64,000 nt of DNA from Flavihumibacter solisilvae (GCF_000814475.1 NZ_JSVC01000045.1:1-64000), one strand, 5' to 3'. Numbered from the stretch's first letter, positions 1 to 9,045 are shown. Notes: generated by a model from the letters alone, not told the origin. A program made the numbers and translations.

Positions 1-138
1 CCTATTCAACACCTTTCGGCGTCTTTTAGTACTGTTGCTTCCAAACTTTCAAAGATCTTAAAACGTATATGTTATTATGCCGTTTATCTAATTTATCGTC
101 CGGTTCTTTTTCGCCTCAAACTCCTCATTTCCAATCTC
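1..138 (-). other. Probable rRNA operon leader (5' part of transcript running off the left edge)
   Basis: No open reading frame of quality is seen here. Read on the minus strand, the stretch lies just downstream of three tandem promoters and carries, around 60-30, a GATCTTTGAAAGTTTGG-like block. This resembles the boxA-like TTCTTTGA leader segments found before 16S rRNA genes in Bacteroidota. The 16S gene itself would lie left of base 1 and is not in the window, so the assignment is an inference from promoter type and leader resemblance. Confidence 0.45.
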
Positions 139-171
139 TTATCTCATCTCCGTTTCCCGTCGTTCGGGTTG

Positions 172-204
172 CAAAGGTAAGCGCTTTTTTCATTTCGAAC
201 CAAA
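172..204 (-). promoter_or_regulatory. Bacteroidota promoter, most downstream of three tandem copies
   Basis: On the minus strand a -33 TTTG (204-201) is followed after 21 nt by a -7 TACCTTTG (179-172), matching the Bacteroidota consensus TTTG/TAnnTTTG. An A-rich tract (about 205-235) lies upstream, like an UP element, and a CAACCCG stretch follows the -7 box. It reads leftwards out of the window and probably feeds an rRNA operon. Confidence 0.65.
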
Positions 205-318
205 CTTTTTTTGATGATTTTTTTTCTTCTTTTTTTGATCATTTCTGAACCCCAAAATCATCAAAAAAACCATCAAAACATTTCCAAGAACTAACCCCCT
301 TATCTCGTAAGCGGGGTG

Positions 319-351
319 CAAAGGTAGCAGTGTTTTTCTCAATTCACCAAA
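319..351 (-). promoter_or_regulatory. Bacteroidota promoter, middle of three tandem copies
   Basis: Minus-strand TTTG (351-348), 21-nt spacer, then TACCTTTG (326-319), followed immediately by CACCCCGC. The GC-rich discriminator is typical of stringently controlled rRNA promoters. The surrounding 33 nt are nearly repeated at 408-440. Confidence 0.65.
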
Positions 352-425
352 TCTTTTTTTGAAGATTTTTTCGCTACATTTTTTCGAAGATCTACCGCCG
401 TGCCTTTTATCTCATCAGCGGGGCG

Positions 426-456
426 CAAAGATAAGAGCGATTCAACACCTGCCAAA
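426..456 (-). promoter_or_regulatory. Bacteroidota promoter, most upstream of three tandem copies
   Basis: Minus-strand TTTG (456-453), 19-nt spacer, TATCTTTG (433-426), then CGCCCCGC as discriminator. It begins only about 78 nt beyond the truA stop codon, so truA read-through could also enter the same transcript. Confidence 0.6.
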
Positions 457-533
457 CTTTTTTTGCTCCCTGGTTTTCTACAGCCTCTCCAAACCCTTAC
501 CCAGACTGAGTTTCAGCGGTTACATTTTTTTAA

Positions 534-1292
534 TCAGTATCCGTCATCACACGCCGGATGACCCAACGGATAATTCACTCTCTCCAGATATAAACCATGC
601 GCCGGCACCGCAAAATCAGCTTTCGTACAATCCCTCATCTCAATGATCTTTCGTAACCCCGCTATGTCCAGCTTGCTCCTGCCGGCCCGCAGCATTGTAG
701 CCGTTAACGCCCGCACCATGCCCCGTAAAAACCGGTTTCCCTTAACATAATATGAATACCCTTCAGGCGTCTCCTCCCACCGGCTCTCTATCAACTGGCA
801 ACGAAAGGTCTTAACCTGCGTGTTCCGCTTACTGAAACTCGTGAAATCACCGTACTCCTTCAACACTCCCGCCGCCTGCTGAAGTATCTCAAAATCAAGG
901 GTATACGGAAAATAAAAAGCCCGCCCCGACAGGAACGGATCTTTCTGACGGTAGATATGATAACGGTATTCCCGACTCACGGCATCAAACCGGCTATGAT
1001 GAGCCTCCCCGACTTCAACTATCCTGCGGACAGAAAGGTCGTCCGGCAGCATAGCGTTCAGGTTATACTCAATCCCGGCCCGCAACGGGCTCTCCACATC
1101 AAAATGAAAGTAATTCTGTCGGGCGTGCACCCCGGCATCTGTCCGGCTTGAACCGGTTAGCTTTAACTGGCTACGAGTCACTGTAAAAATCACCTGCTCC
1201 AGCTCCTGCTGGACCGTATGCGCGTTTTCTTGTCTCTGAAAGCCGGCATAATTACCGCCCCGGTAAGCTACTTCTATAAAATACCTGGTCAT
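534..1292 (-). CDS. truA: tRNA pseudouridine(38-40) synthase TruA
   Basis: TruA isomerises uridines 38-40 in the anticodon arm of many tRNAs. The 252-residue product has the usual family length. The catalytic aspartate is D52 in the RTDAGVHA motif, and the N-terminal RYFIEVAYRGGNYAGFQRQ region is typical. I chose ATG at 1292 because the frame upstream of it (to 1343) adds residues unlike any TruA N-terminus. The start lies inside the 3' end of the upstream gene (41-nt overlap), which suggests translational coupling in a two-gene operon. Downstream, the tandem rRNA-type promoters begin within 80 nt and no convincing terminator separates them. Identification is secure. Confidence 0.95.
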   Translation of the reverse strand: MTRYFIEVAYRGGNYAGFQRQENAHTVQQELEQVIFTVTRSQLKLTGSSRTDAGVHARQNYFHFDVESPLRAGIEYNLNAMLPDDLSVRRIVEVGEAHHSRFDAVSREYRYHIYRQKDPFLSGRAFYFPYTLDFEILQQAAGVLKEYGDFTSFSKRNTQVKTFRCQLIESRWEETPEGYSYYVKGNRFLRGMVRALTATMLRAGRSKLDIAGLRKIIEMRDCTKADFAVPAHGLYLERVNYPLGHPACDDGY

Positions 1293-1983
1293 CCTGCGAA
1301 TGTACTGCTCTGCGCCTGATCGCCGAAACAGGCCCAACCTCAACAGCTTCGCCTGGCTTTTCAGGCTCAGGTTTATCTATCTCGATAGTAATTATCTCTT
1401 TCTCCTCCCCTTCCCGCACTTCATATTCCAATTGCCAAAAAGTACCCATGTCCTTTTTGCTGATCAGTTTAACCGCCGGCACCTGGCCTATCCAGCTACC
1501 TTTCCGCGGTGCTACCGGTGTCGCAATACCGCTACTTCTGTAGAAAAGGACCGTGCTGTCATTCATTACCTGTGACAGCCGGATGGCAAATGAATCCGAC
1601 CTTTTATTCATCCCTGCCAGGTCGTCCTCTTCCCGCGATAATCTACGGGTCGCTAAAGGAGCCCCGTTCGCCCCATCCACAAGCCTCCAACCATCTCCCG
1701 GCTGTTCTTTCAATATAAGTCCCTGCACACTTGTCGTATCCGTCAGTTTAAATGACAGCACGCCCCGCTTTGACCCGGGAAATCCCAGCACAATCTCCCC
1801 CACATTCTTTGCCAGCGGCGCAAGCAGAAGAAAATTTCCTTCCGAAGAACGATAAATACTATCGCGTGTCCTCACGAAAAACGGGCGCGAGGGCTCAGTT
1901 TCTATATAAATAAAACCACCATCCTGGGCGGTAAGACCCAGAAAGCTGCAACACATAATCACTATCAGCAAAACTCTTTTCAT
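1252..1983 (-). CDS. Secreted protein of unknown function, coupled to truA
   Basis: A 243-residue protein starting MKRVLLIVIMCCSFLGLTAQ, a clear signal peptide probably cut after TAQ. A cysteine pair at residues 11-12 could confuse a lipobox prediction, but no good lipobox spacing is seen. The N-terminal third (IYIETEPSRPFFVRTRD) looks like a compact beta domain. The rest is of mixed composition with a Glu/Pro-rich stretch (EIDKPEPEKPGEAVEV) near the C-terminus. I do not recognise a named family beyond hypothetical proteins of Chitinophagaceae. I chose ATG 1983 over the upstream ATG at 2007 because the signal peptide then starts cleanly. The stop lies 41 nt inside truA. Confidence 0.75.
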   Translation of the reverse strand: MKRVLLIVIMCCSFLGLTAQDGGFIYIETEPSRPFFVRTRDSIYRSSEGNFLLLAPLAKNVGEIVLGFPGSKRGVLSFKLTDTTSVQGLILKEQPGDGWRLVDGANGAPLATRRLSREEDDLAGMNKRSDSFAIRLSQVMNDSTVLFYRSSGIATPVAPRKGSWIGQVPAVKLISKKDMGTFWQLEYEVREGEEKEIITIEIDKPEPEKPGEAVEVGPVSAIRRRAVHSQDDQVFYRSSLPGR

Positions 1984-2098
1984 GTAACCCCCTAAATTAA
2001 TGAACATCCCTGATCAAAACCCATCATGCAACCTTTCATACTATTTTATGCTGCAAATCAGGCGGTAAGGAATAAATTTACCCGGTTAAAACACATGT

Positions 2099-4594
2099 AT
2101 GAAAAAAGGAATTATCAGCTCACTGCTGGTTATCTCAGCCCTGGCAGTTTTTGGCCAGGAACATGAAAGCAGTGAAGTACCTAAGATTTACCGGGAAACT
2201 CCAACTATCGTTAACGATCTTGTACACACCAAACTTGATGCACGCTTCGATTATGACAAGTCATGGTTATATGGCAAAGCATGGATAACACTGAAACCAC
2301 ATTTCTATACCACCGACTCACTTGTGCTTGACGCAAAGGGGATGGAGATCAAAAATGTGTCCCTTTCCAATGACGGAAAACTTTCTCCACTGAAATATTC
2401 CTACGACGGTTACCTCCTGAATATCAGGCTTAACAAGCCTTATAAAGGCGGTGAAACTTACACAGTTTATATTGACTATACTGCCAAGCCGAATGAACTC
2501 AAAGTAAAAGGCAGCGCCGCTATTACCGATGCAAAGGGATTATATTTCATTAACCCCAAAGGGGAGGAAAAAAATAAACCTACCCAGATCTGGACCCAGG
2601 GCGAAACTGAAGCAACTTCTGTATGGTGCCCAACTATTGATAAGCCCGGACAGAAGACCACCCAGGAAATCCTGATGACGGTACCTGCTAAATATGTGAC
2701 TCTCAGCAATGGCAAACTCGCAAGCCAGAAAAAGAATAACGACGGCACCCGTACCGACCATTGGAAAATGGAAATGCCTCACTCACCTTACCTGTTTTTT
2801 ATGGGAGTGGGTGATTATGCTGTAGTAAAAGACAGCTACAAAGGAAAAGAGGTCAGCTATTATGTAGAGAAAGAATTTGAGCCCGTGGCCCGCCGAATTT
2901 TTGGCAATACACCGGAGATGATGGCATTCTTTGGTAAAATCACCGGAGTAGAATATCCCTGGGTGAAGTATTCCCAGATCGTAGGCCGCGACTATGTCAG
3001 CGGTGCGATGGAAAATACCACAGCAACCCTTCACCAGGAAAGCGCGCAGCAGGATGCCCGCGAACTAGTGGATGAAAACCGCTGGGAAGATGTAATTGCC
3101 CATGAATTGTTCCACCACTGGTTCGGTGACTATGTTACTGCAGAAAGCTGGAGCAACCTGACCCTGAATGAATCTTTCGCCGACTATAGCGAAACTCTTT
3201 GGAATGAATATAAATACGGCAAGGATGCAGGTGATGCAACGAGCTACTCGGCTATGCAGGGGTATCTCTCGAATCCTGACAATGCGCAAAAACACCTTGC
3301 CCGCTTTTATTATAACGACAAGGAGGATATGTTCGATGCTGTAAGCTACCAGAAAGGCGGCCGCATCCTGCACATGCTTCGCAATATCGTTGGCGACAGC
3401 GCATTCTTCAAAGCACTTAACAATTATCTCACCACCAATAAATTCAAAGCTGCCGAAGCACATCAGCTCCGCCTTGCTTTTGAAGAGGTAACCGGACGTG
3501 ACCTTAACTGGTTCTTCAACCAATGGTATTTCGGCGCCGGCCACCCCAAGTTGAACATTGAATATAAGTATGACGACAGCAAAGGCGTGGTAAATGTATT
3601 TGTTCAACAGACCCAGGAAGGGGATGCATTTCGTTTACCTATTGCCGTTGACGTATATGAAAGCGGTAAAAAGAACCGTTACAAGGTCGAGCTGAATTCA
3701 AAGGCGGATACATTCAGCTTCCCCTTTAAAAAACATCCCGACCTCGTAAATGTGGATGCTGAAAAAATACTCCTGTGCGAGAAAATTGACAACAAGTCCC
3801 TTGAACAATATGTGTACCAGTATAAAAATGCAGGTAACTATCTCGACCGTCGTGAAGCCATCGAATTCTGTGCTAAAAAACAGGATGACGCCGCAGCTCA
3901 GGCCCTTTTGCTACAGGCTTTGAAAGATCCGTATGAAGGTCTCCGCACCTTTACGCTGGGCAAACTTGACATGAAGAAATCAACCGTCAAGACTGCCGCA
4001 GAAAAAGCCATTGAGGATCTGGCAAAAGCTGACCCAAAATCCACAGTTCGTGCAAAAGCGATCGACCTGCTGGGTAGTTATGCCAATGCCACTTACGCTG
4101 ATATCTTCAAAACCGGAATCAGAGACTCTTCATACGCCGTTGCAGGTGCATCACTCGAATCACTGGCTGAAGTAAATAATGAAGCAGCAGTGGAAGCAGT
4201 CAAGCAGCTTTCGGCTCAACCGGCCAAAGGCCAGCTCCTTGGTGCCATCACCAGTGTGGCTGCAAAGAACGGTCTCGAAGAAGCATTCCCGACTATTGCT
4301 GCAACATTCGGTTCAATGCCATTGACACAGACAAAATTCGAAATGCTGCAGCCTCTTGCTATGCTGATAAGCAAAATGAAATCTCCGGAGAAAGTTAAAC
4401 AGGGTATAGACCTGATCACAGATTTCCGTGAATCAATTCCGACAGCTTACAGGGCACAGACAGACGGCTACATTAACAATATGGTGCTGCAGGGTATCCA
4501 GAACGCCAAGCAGAAAGAAAATACGCCTGCGAGCCTGGAACTTGTTGAATATATCAAAGTAAAACGCACTACCCCCGAAAAGAAAGCATTCTAA
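2099..4594 (+). CDS. M1 family zinc aminopeptidase, secreted
   Basis: An 831-residue gluzincin that should remove N-terminal residues from peptides outside the cytoplasm. Residues 1-19 are a signal peptide (ends VFGQ). The exopeptidase motif GAMEN is at 302-306, followed by HELFH at 335-339 (zinc ligands H335 and H339, base E336) and the third ligand E358, 18 residues after the motif as expected for M1. The N-terminal beta domain spans about 30-230. After about residue 560 there is a helical HEAT-like region, as in many Bacteroidota M1 enzymes. It lacks a T9SS sorting tail, so a periplasmic site is likely. It is monocistronic, with a strong hairpin directly after the stop. Confidence 0.93.
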   Translation: MKKGIISSLLVISALAVFGQEHESSEVPKIYRETPTIVNDLVHTKLDARFDYDKSWLYGKAWITLKPHFYTTDSLVLDAKGMEIKNVSLSNDGKLSPLKYSYDGYLLNIRLNKPYKGGETYTVYIDYTAKPNELKVKGSAAITDAKGLYFINPKGEEKNKPTQIWTQGETEATSVWCPTIDKPGQKTTQEILMTVPAKYVTLSNGKLASQKKNNDGTRTDHWKMEMPHSPYLFFMGVGDYAVVKDSYKGKEVSYYVEKEFEPVARRIFGNTPEMMAFFGKITGVEYPWVKYSQIVGRDYVSGAMENTTATLHQESAQQDARELVDENRWEDVIAHELFHHWFGDYVTAESWSNLTLNESFADYSETLWNEYKYGKDAGDATSYSAMQGYLSNPDNAQKHLARFYYNDKEDMFDAVSYQKGGRILHMLRNIVGDSAFFKALNNYLTTNKFKAAEAHQLRLAFEEVTGRDLNWFFNQWYFGAGHPKLNIEYKYDDSKGVVNVFVQQTQEGDAFRLPIAVDVYESGKKNRYKVELNSKADTFSFPFKKHPDLVNVDAEKILLCEKIDNKSLEQYVYQYKNAGNYLDRREAIEFCAKKQDDAAAQALLLQALKDPYEGLRTFTLGKLDMKKSTVKTAAEKAIEDLAKADPKSTVRAKAIDLLGSYANATYADIFKTGIRDSSYAVAGASLESLAEVNNEAAVEAVKQLSAQPAKGQLLGAITSVAAKNGLEEAFPTIAATFGSMPLTQTKFEMLQPLAMLISKMKSPEKVKQGIDLITDFRESIPTAYRAQTDGYINNMVLQGIQNAKQKENTPASLELVEYIKVKRTTPEKKAF

Positions 4595-4619
4595 GAATAG
4601 AGAATTTGTTCTAGAAATA

Positions 4620-4655
4620 TAAAAAAGGTCGCTCTTCGAAGAGCGACCTTTTTTA
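4620..4655. terminator. Bidirectional rho-independent terminator
   Basis: A perfect 22-nt palindrome (GGTCGCTCTTC and its complement) is flanked by A6 on the left and T6 on the right. It can therefore end both the plus-strand aminopeptidase transcript and the converging minus-strand lemA/TPM operon. Confidence 0.9.
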
Positions 4656-4719
4656 TATTTCTATGAACTTGATTCACCTATTCCCTTACCGACGAATCAC
4701 CAGGGCATTTTCCAGATTC

Positions 4720-5514
4720 CTACCAGTCTCCGCCTGCACCTCCGCCACCGAAACTTCCGCCGCCAAAGCCACCGAACCCGCCTCCACCGCCACCTCCGCC
4801 GGACCAACCGCCACCGCCACCACTGCCACCTGGGAAGAAAATGATCGGAGGTCCGCTATTCCATCCCCTGTAACCTCTCCGGCTCATCATTCCACCGCCA
4901 CCTCGCCCACCACCGCCCCTGCGTGCAATAATAAATATTACGACCAGGATCATAATGATTAATCCGACCGGCATACTCTTTTGCTTGTCACGTTTACCAT
5001 AGCCTTCCGGGGCTTTGTATTCACCTGCTGCAGCCTTAATGATTGCGGAAGTTGCTTCATCCAGTGCCCGGTAATAATTCCCGGCTCGCAGGTTGGGCAC
5101 CATCTCCGTTTCAATGATCTGTTTCGCCGTGATGTCCGGGATGGCACCTTCCAGTCCATATCCCGGTGCGATGTATACTTTTCGTTTCTCCCCTTCACCC
5201 GTACCGGTAGAGATCAGGATGATGATCCCGTTATTGAACTCAGTACCGCCTACGCCCCACTCTCGGCCCAGTTCGGTTGCATAGTCGTTGGGCTCCAGTC
5301 CGTTCAGAGTCGGCACGATCACTACAGCGATCTGGTTAGATGTGCTGTCATCATAAGCCACCAGCTTATGTTCCAGCGCAGACTCCTGGTCTGTGGTAAG
5401 CAGGTCAGCGACATCATTCACCAGTCGCGGAGGATTGGGTTTCGGAAGCACCCTTTGCGCCAGCATGGGAAGGCTGATCAGCACCAAAATGAAACAAACT
5501 ATGACACGCTTCAT
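4720..5514 (-). CDS. TPM-domain membrane protein with glycine-rich tail (YgcG-like)
   Basis: A 264-residue protein with a signal peptide (MKRVIVCFILVLISLPMLAQ). A TPM domain (about 30-165; motifs NDVADLLT, NGIIILIS, GYGLEGAIPD) is followed by one membrane segment near residues 180-197 (GLIIMILVVIFIIA). The tail of about 65 residues is extremely rich in Gly with Ser, Trp and Phe, ending GGAGGDW. TPM domains occur in photosystem II repair protein TLP18.3 and in bacterial YgcG/BA42 families; their biochemical role is debated. It is the last gene of the lemA-TPM-TPM operon, 16 nt after the previous stop. I chose ATG 5514 so that the signal peptide is N-terminal. Confidence 0.85.
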   Translation of the reverse strand: MKRVIVCFILVLISLPMLAQRVLPKPNPPRLVNDVADLLTTDQESALEHKLVAYDDSTSNQIAVVIVPTLNGLEPNDYATELGREWGVGGTEFNNGIIILISTGTGEGEKRKVYIAPGYGLEGAIPDITAKQIIETEMVPNLRAGNYYRALDEATSAIIKAAAGEYKAPEGYGKRDKQKSMPVGLIIMILVVIFIIARRGGGGRGGGGMMSRRGYRGWNSGPPIIFFPGGSGGGGGWSGGGGGGGGFGGFGGGSFGGGGAGGDW

Positions 5515-5530
5515 ATGATTCTTCTGATAC

Positions 5531-5992
5531 TTAATTTCCGAATACAATATCATCGGGAAGTTCATTCTTGTCGGTTGTCGCCCGGTAGGGAAAATGTGTC
5601 TCCAATATGCCCGCTACATCATTTATCACCAGTACCAGGCCATCAGCATACGCATTCTGCCTGAAGTGATGCATCAGCTTCTTAATTTCTTCAGTCCAGA
5701 ATTCAGAACCAACAATACGGTGAATTCCTTCGTCACCCCAGATCGCAACCTGGTGGTCCTTCGAGGCAACATACACCAGCACACCGTTCCTTTCCACCGT
5801 ATGGTCCATTTTCAGGTTCCAGAAAACTTCCGCTGCCCTGTCAACCGGGTTTACGAGGCGGCAATGACTCTCCACAAAGACCCGGATCTCTCCGCTGGTT
5901 TTCGTTTCGGCGTCCCTGATGGCGCCAACTACCTTTTCGGCTTCTTCATGGGTGAAGAACCGGTTCTTTTTCAGGAAGGAGAAAAATGCCAT
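5531..5992 (-). CDS. Small TPM-domain protein
   Basis: A 153-residue protein consisting of essentially one TPM domain, with no signal peptide and a short hydrophobic N-terminus (MAFFSFLKK). Recognisable elements are FTHEEAEKVVGAIRDAETKTSGEIRVFVE, the RNGVLVYVA strand and HQVAIWGDEGIH. It starts 5 nt after the lemA stop and precedes a second, membrane-anchored TPM gene. LemA/TPM/TPM trios are common in Bacteroidota and probably form one envelope-associated assembly. The assignment of the fold is firm; the function is unknown. Confidence 0.85.
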   Translation of the reverse strand: MAFFSFLKKNRFFTHEEAEKVVGAIRDAETKTSGEIRVFVESHCRLVNPVDRAAEVFWNLKMDHTVERNGVLVYVASKDHQVAIWGDEGIHRIVGSEFWTEEIKKLMHHFRQNAYADGLVLVINDVAGILETHFPYRATTDKNELPDDIVFGN

Positions 5993-5997
5993 GCGGG

Positions 5998-6594
5998 TTA
6001 TTTTGAGAAATCAACAGTTGGTGCCTTTTCTGCGCCGGCGTCTGCAGTAAATGCCTGTTTCGCAGTGAATCCAAACATTCCGGCAAAGATGTTATTAGGA
6101 AAAGTCCTGACTGTACTGTTGTATTGCTGAACCGAAGCGTTAAAATCATTTCGTGATACCTTGATCCGGTTTTCGGTTCCCTCCAATTGCGCCTGGAGAT
6201 CACGGTAGTTCGCATTCGCCTTAAGATCAGGATAGTTTTCCACTACGGCCAGCAATCTTCCAAGGGCACTGCTAACACCGGCCTGGGCTTGCTGGAACTG
6301 TGCAATCCTCTCCGGGGTAAGATTAGTCGGATCCACCGTTACCTGGGTAGCTTTTGCTCTTGCCTCCATCACCCGGGTAAGCGTTTCCTGTTCAAAATTT
6401 GCAGCCCCCTTTACAGTATTTACGAGGTTTGGAATGAGGTCACTCCTGCGCTGGTAGTCACTTTGAACGTTTGCCCATTTATTCTTTACGTTTTCATCCA
6501 GTTTAACCATGCTGTTGTAACCACTGCAGGCACAACCGCCGAGAAGAAGAATAGCACCTACAATAATGATAATGATCAGGTTCTTAGAGTTCAT
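5998..6594 (-). CDS. lemA: LemA family protein
   Basis: A 198-residue protein with one N-terminal membrane segment (NLIIIIIVGAILLLGG) followed by a helical cytosolic or periplasmic domain. The family hallmarks are NSMVKLDENVKNKWANVQ, YQRRSDLIPNLVNTVKG and the LKANANYRDLQAQLEGTENRI block. A GGCAC sequence after the hydrophobic stretch could act as a lipobox. LemA proteins have no established enzymatic activity. This gene heads the operon with two TPM genes. The promoter is not obvious in the 95 nt before it, which also hold the pgk terminator. Confidence 0.92.
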   Translation of the reverse strand: MNSKNLIIIIIVGAILLLGGCACSGYNSMVKLDENVKNKWANVQSDYQRRSDLIPNLVNTVKGAANFEQETLTRVMEARAKATQVTVDPTNLTPERIAQFQQAQAGVSSALGRLLAVVENYPDLKANANYRDLQAQLEGTENRIKVSRNDFNASVQQYNSTVRTFPNNIFAGMFGFTAKQAFTADAGAEKAPTVDFSK

Positions 6595-6640
6595 TGCAGA
6601 TAAGTTTTAGATAATATTTAAAAGTACAATAAACCAGACA

Positions 6641-6671
6641 CAAAAAAGGGTCACCCGGTTGGATGACCCTT
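6641..6671 (-). terminator. Rho-independent terminator of pgk
   Basis: Arms AAGGGTCA (6646-6653) and TGACCCTT (6664-6671) enclose a 10-nt loop. On the minus strand the hairpin runs into a T-run (complement of 6642-6647), 20 nt beyond the pgk stop. Confidence 0.85.
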
Positions 6672-6690
6672 AAAATAATTATTGGAAGAC

Positions 6691-7887
6691 TCAGGATTTC
6701 ACGGCCGCAATACCGGGAAGATCCTTTCCCTCGAAAAATTCGAGCATTGCTCCGCCACCCGTGGAAACATAACTTACTTTGTCAGTATAACCAAATTGGT
6801 TAACCGCAGCAACGGAATCACCACCACCAACGAGGGAGAACGCGCCATCCATCGTCGCTTCTGCAACCGCATCTGCAATGGCTTTTGTGCCATGCTGGAA
6901 TTTACTCATTTCAAACACACCCATCGGACCATTCCAAAGGATTGTTTTGGAACGTTTGATCACATTTGCAAATTGGTCGCAGGCCGAAGGCCCGATATCA
7001 AGCCCCATCCAACCGTCAGGAATCGCGTTGCTTGGAGCCGCTGAAGTCTGCGCATTGGCATCAAACTTATCTGCAATTACGGAATCGGAGGGCAGATGGA
7101 TCCTTACACCTTTATCGGCAGCTTTCTGCAACAGGTCATTAGCCATCTGGAGGCGATCTTCTTCACAAAGCGAAGTGCCGATCTTTCCGCCCTGGGCTTT
7201 CATAAATGTATATGCCATTCCACCACCAATTATGATATCTGTGGCGCGCTCAAGCAGATTTTCAATGATCAGAATCTTGTCTGACACCTTAGCGCCTCCG
7301 ATGATGGCAGTGAAAGGTTTCTCTGATTCATTCAGCACTTTCTCAGCACTGCTCACCTCGCCTTCCATCAGCAGGCCGAACATCCTCTTTTCAGGCGAAA
7401 AGAATTTGGCAATCACAGCTGTAGAGGCATGCGCACGGTGTGCTGTACCAAAAGCATCGTTTATATAAACATCACCAAGTCCGGCGAGCTTTTTGGCAAA
7501 TCCTTCATCTCCCTTTTCTTCTTCTTTGTAAAAGCGGAGATTTTCCAGTAACAGCACTTCACCAGGCTTCATCGCCGCAGCCTTGTCTGTTGCTTCCTGG
7601 CCAATGCAATCATTGGCAAAAAGGACATTAACACCATCAAGCAACTTCGTTAAATGAGGTACCAGATGCCGGAGGGAGTATTTGTCGGTCGGACCATCTT
7701 TCGGCCGGCCAAGATGGCTCATCAGGATTACTTTACCGCCATCTTTCAGGATCTTCTTTATAGTCGGAAGGGCAGCTGTTATCCGTGTATCGTCGGTGAT
7801 CTCAAATGCCGCGTTCAGCGGTACATTAAAATCGACGCGGATGAGTGCTTTCTGCCCGGCAAAATTATATTCGGTGAATTTACTCAT
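6691..7887 (-). CDS. pgk: Phosphoglycerate kinase
   Basis: A 398-residue cytosolic enzyme converting 1,3-bisphosphoglycerate + ADP to 3-phosphoglycerate + ATP. The substrate-binding RVDFNVPLN near the N-terminus, SHLGRP, and the C-terminal nucleotide-binding GGGDSVAAV segment are all present, and the length is standard. It follows gap on the same strand after a 57-nt gap that contains a hairpin, so pgk may be partly separately transcribed. This pairing of lower-glycolysis genes is common. Identification is secure. Confidence 0.97.
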   Translation of the reverse strand: MSKFTEYNFAGQKALIRVDFNVPLNAAFEITDDTRITAALPTIKKILKDGGKVILMSHLGRPKDGPTDKYSLRHLVPHLTKLLDGVNVLFANDCIGQEATDKAAAMKPGEVLLLENLRFYKEEEKGDEGFAKKLAGLGDVYINDAFGTAHRAHASTAVIAKFFSPEKRMFGLLMEGEVSSAEKVLNESEKPFTAIIGGAKVSDKILIIENLLERATDIIIGGGMAYTFMKAQGGKIGTSLCEEDRLQMANDLLQKAADKGVRIHLPSDSVIADKFDANAQTSAAPSNAIPDGWMGLDIGPSACDQFANVIKRSKTILWNGPMGVFEMSKFQHGTKAIADAVAEATMDGAFSLVGGGDSVAAVNQFGYTDKVSYVSTGGGAMLEFFEGKDLPGIAAVKS

Positions 7888-7915
7888 ATAGCATCAGGTT
7901 TAGCAAAGGAAAAAT

Positions 7916-7938
7916 AAAAGCGGGTATAACCCGCTTTT
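7916..7938 (-). terminator. Hairpin between gap and pgk
   Basis: AAAAGCGGG (7916-7924) pairs with CCCGCTTTT (7930-7938). On the minus strand it is followed by ATTTTTCC, a modest T-tract. It probably terminates or attenuates gap transcription before pgk. Confidence 0.7.
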
Positions 7939-7944
7939 GAAAAT

Positions 7945-8958
7945 TTATTTGGAGATAAGTCCTGCAAAGTAGTGAACGGTACGAACGAGCTGGCTTACGT
8001 AGCTCATTTCATTATCATACCAGCTTACAGTCTTGACCATCTGAAGATCACCTGCTGTAACCACCTTTGTCTGTGTGGCATCGAACAGTGAGCCATAGGT
8101 CATACCAATGATATCGCTGCTCACAATTTCATCTTCAGTGTAGCCGAAGCTTTCATTGCTTGCTGATTTCATTGCAGCATTAACTTCTTCTAGCGTAACT
8201 TTTTTGCCGAGCACAACTGTAAGCTCCGTCAGGGATCCTGTGATCACAGGGATGCGTTGTGCACCACCGTCAAGTTTGCCTTTGAGTTTCGGGAGAACAA
8301 GGCCGATCGCTTTTGCAGCTCCGGTGCTGTTCGGCACAATGTTCGCTGCGGCTGCACGTGCGCGGCGAAGGTCACCTTTTGCATGCGGAGCATCAAGTGT
8401 ATTCTGGTCGTTGGTGTACGCGTGAACTGTTGTCATCTGGCCAAGTGTGATACCGAATGTATCATCCAGAACTTTTGCCATCGGGGCCAGACAGTTTGTG
8501 GTGCATGATGCACAGGAGATAATTTCTTCGGAACCATCAAGTACATCGTGGTTCACGTTGAATACAACTGTTTTAAGATCGCCGGTTGCCGGTGCAGAAA
8601 TTACTACCCTTTTGGCACCTGCTTTCAGGTGAGCGGCAGCTTTATCCTTGTCTGTGAAAAATCCGGTGCTTTCGATCACGACATCCACACCATGTGAACC
8701 CCAGGGAATCTGTGATGGATCTTTCTGTGCATATATTTTAACCGTGTCGCCATTGACAACGATGGAGTCTTCCGTTGCAGTGACATTGGCGTCGAAACGG
8801 CCCTGCGCGCTATCATATTTCAGGAGGTGAGCGAGAACCTTCGGAGAGGTAAGATCATTGATTGCCACAACGTCGATACCCTTCATGTTATATATCTGGC
8901 GGTAAACCAGTCGTCCGATCCTGCCGAAACCGTTAATGGCAACTTTTACAGTGCTCAT
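7945..8958 (-). CDS. gap: Type I glyceraldehyde-3-phosphate dehydrogenase
   Basis: A 337-residue NAD-dependent glycolytic enzyme. The Rossmann motif INGFGRIGR is at residues 8-16, D35 in the INDL segment indicates NAD preference, and the catalytic cysteine is C152 in SCASCTTNC. The C-terminal [11 protein letters not shown] motif is present. It precedes pgk. The upstream 136 nt hold the divergent tRNA-Glu promoter. Identification is secure. Confidence 0.97.
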   Translation of the reverse strand: MSTVKVAINGFGRIGRLVYRQIYNMKGIDVVAINDLTSPKVLAHLLKYDSAQGRFDANVTATEDSIVVNGDTVKIYAQKDPSQIPWGSHGVDVVIESTGFFTDKDKAAAHLKAGAKRVVISAPATGDLKTVVFNVNHDVLDGSEEIISCASCTTNCLAPMAKVLDDTFGITLGQMTTVHAYTNDQNTLDAPHAKGDLRRARAAAANIVPNSTGAAKAIGLVLPKLKGKLDGGAQRIPVITGSLTELTVVLGKKVTLEEVNAAMKSASNESFGYTEDEIVSSDIIGMTYGSLFDATQTKVVTAGDLQMVKTVSWYDNEMSYVSQLVRTVHYFAGLISK

Positions 8959-9045
8959 AATGTCAATTTGAAATTTGGTGAAGAAATAAAATGAGTCGCT
9001 AAGTTAAGGCATGCGGGTAGGTGATAAAAATTTTCTGAAAAAATT

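Noticed and set aside
359-646. 95-residue plus-strand frame at the left end
   Set aside because: It spans the tandem promoters and the 3' end of truA, has low-complexity composition, and no domain or start signal.
4663-5664. Long plus-strand frames (about 100 and 227 residues) opposite the TPM genes
   Set aside because: They mirror the Gly-rich and TPM coding sequence on the minus strand; the translated sequence is compositionally odd and has no family features.
7916-7938. Riboswitch between gap and pgk
   Set aside because: Only a simple hairpin with a T-tract is present; no conserved aptamer structure can be drawn in 57 nt.
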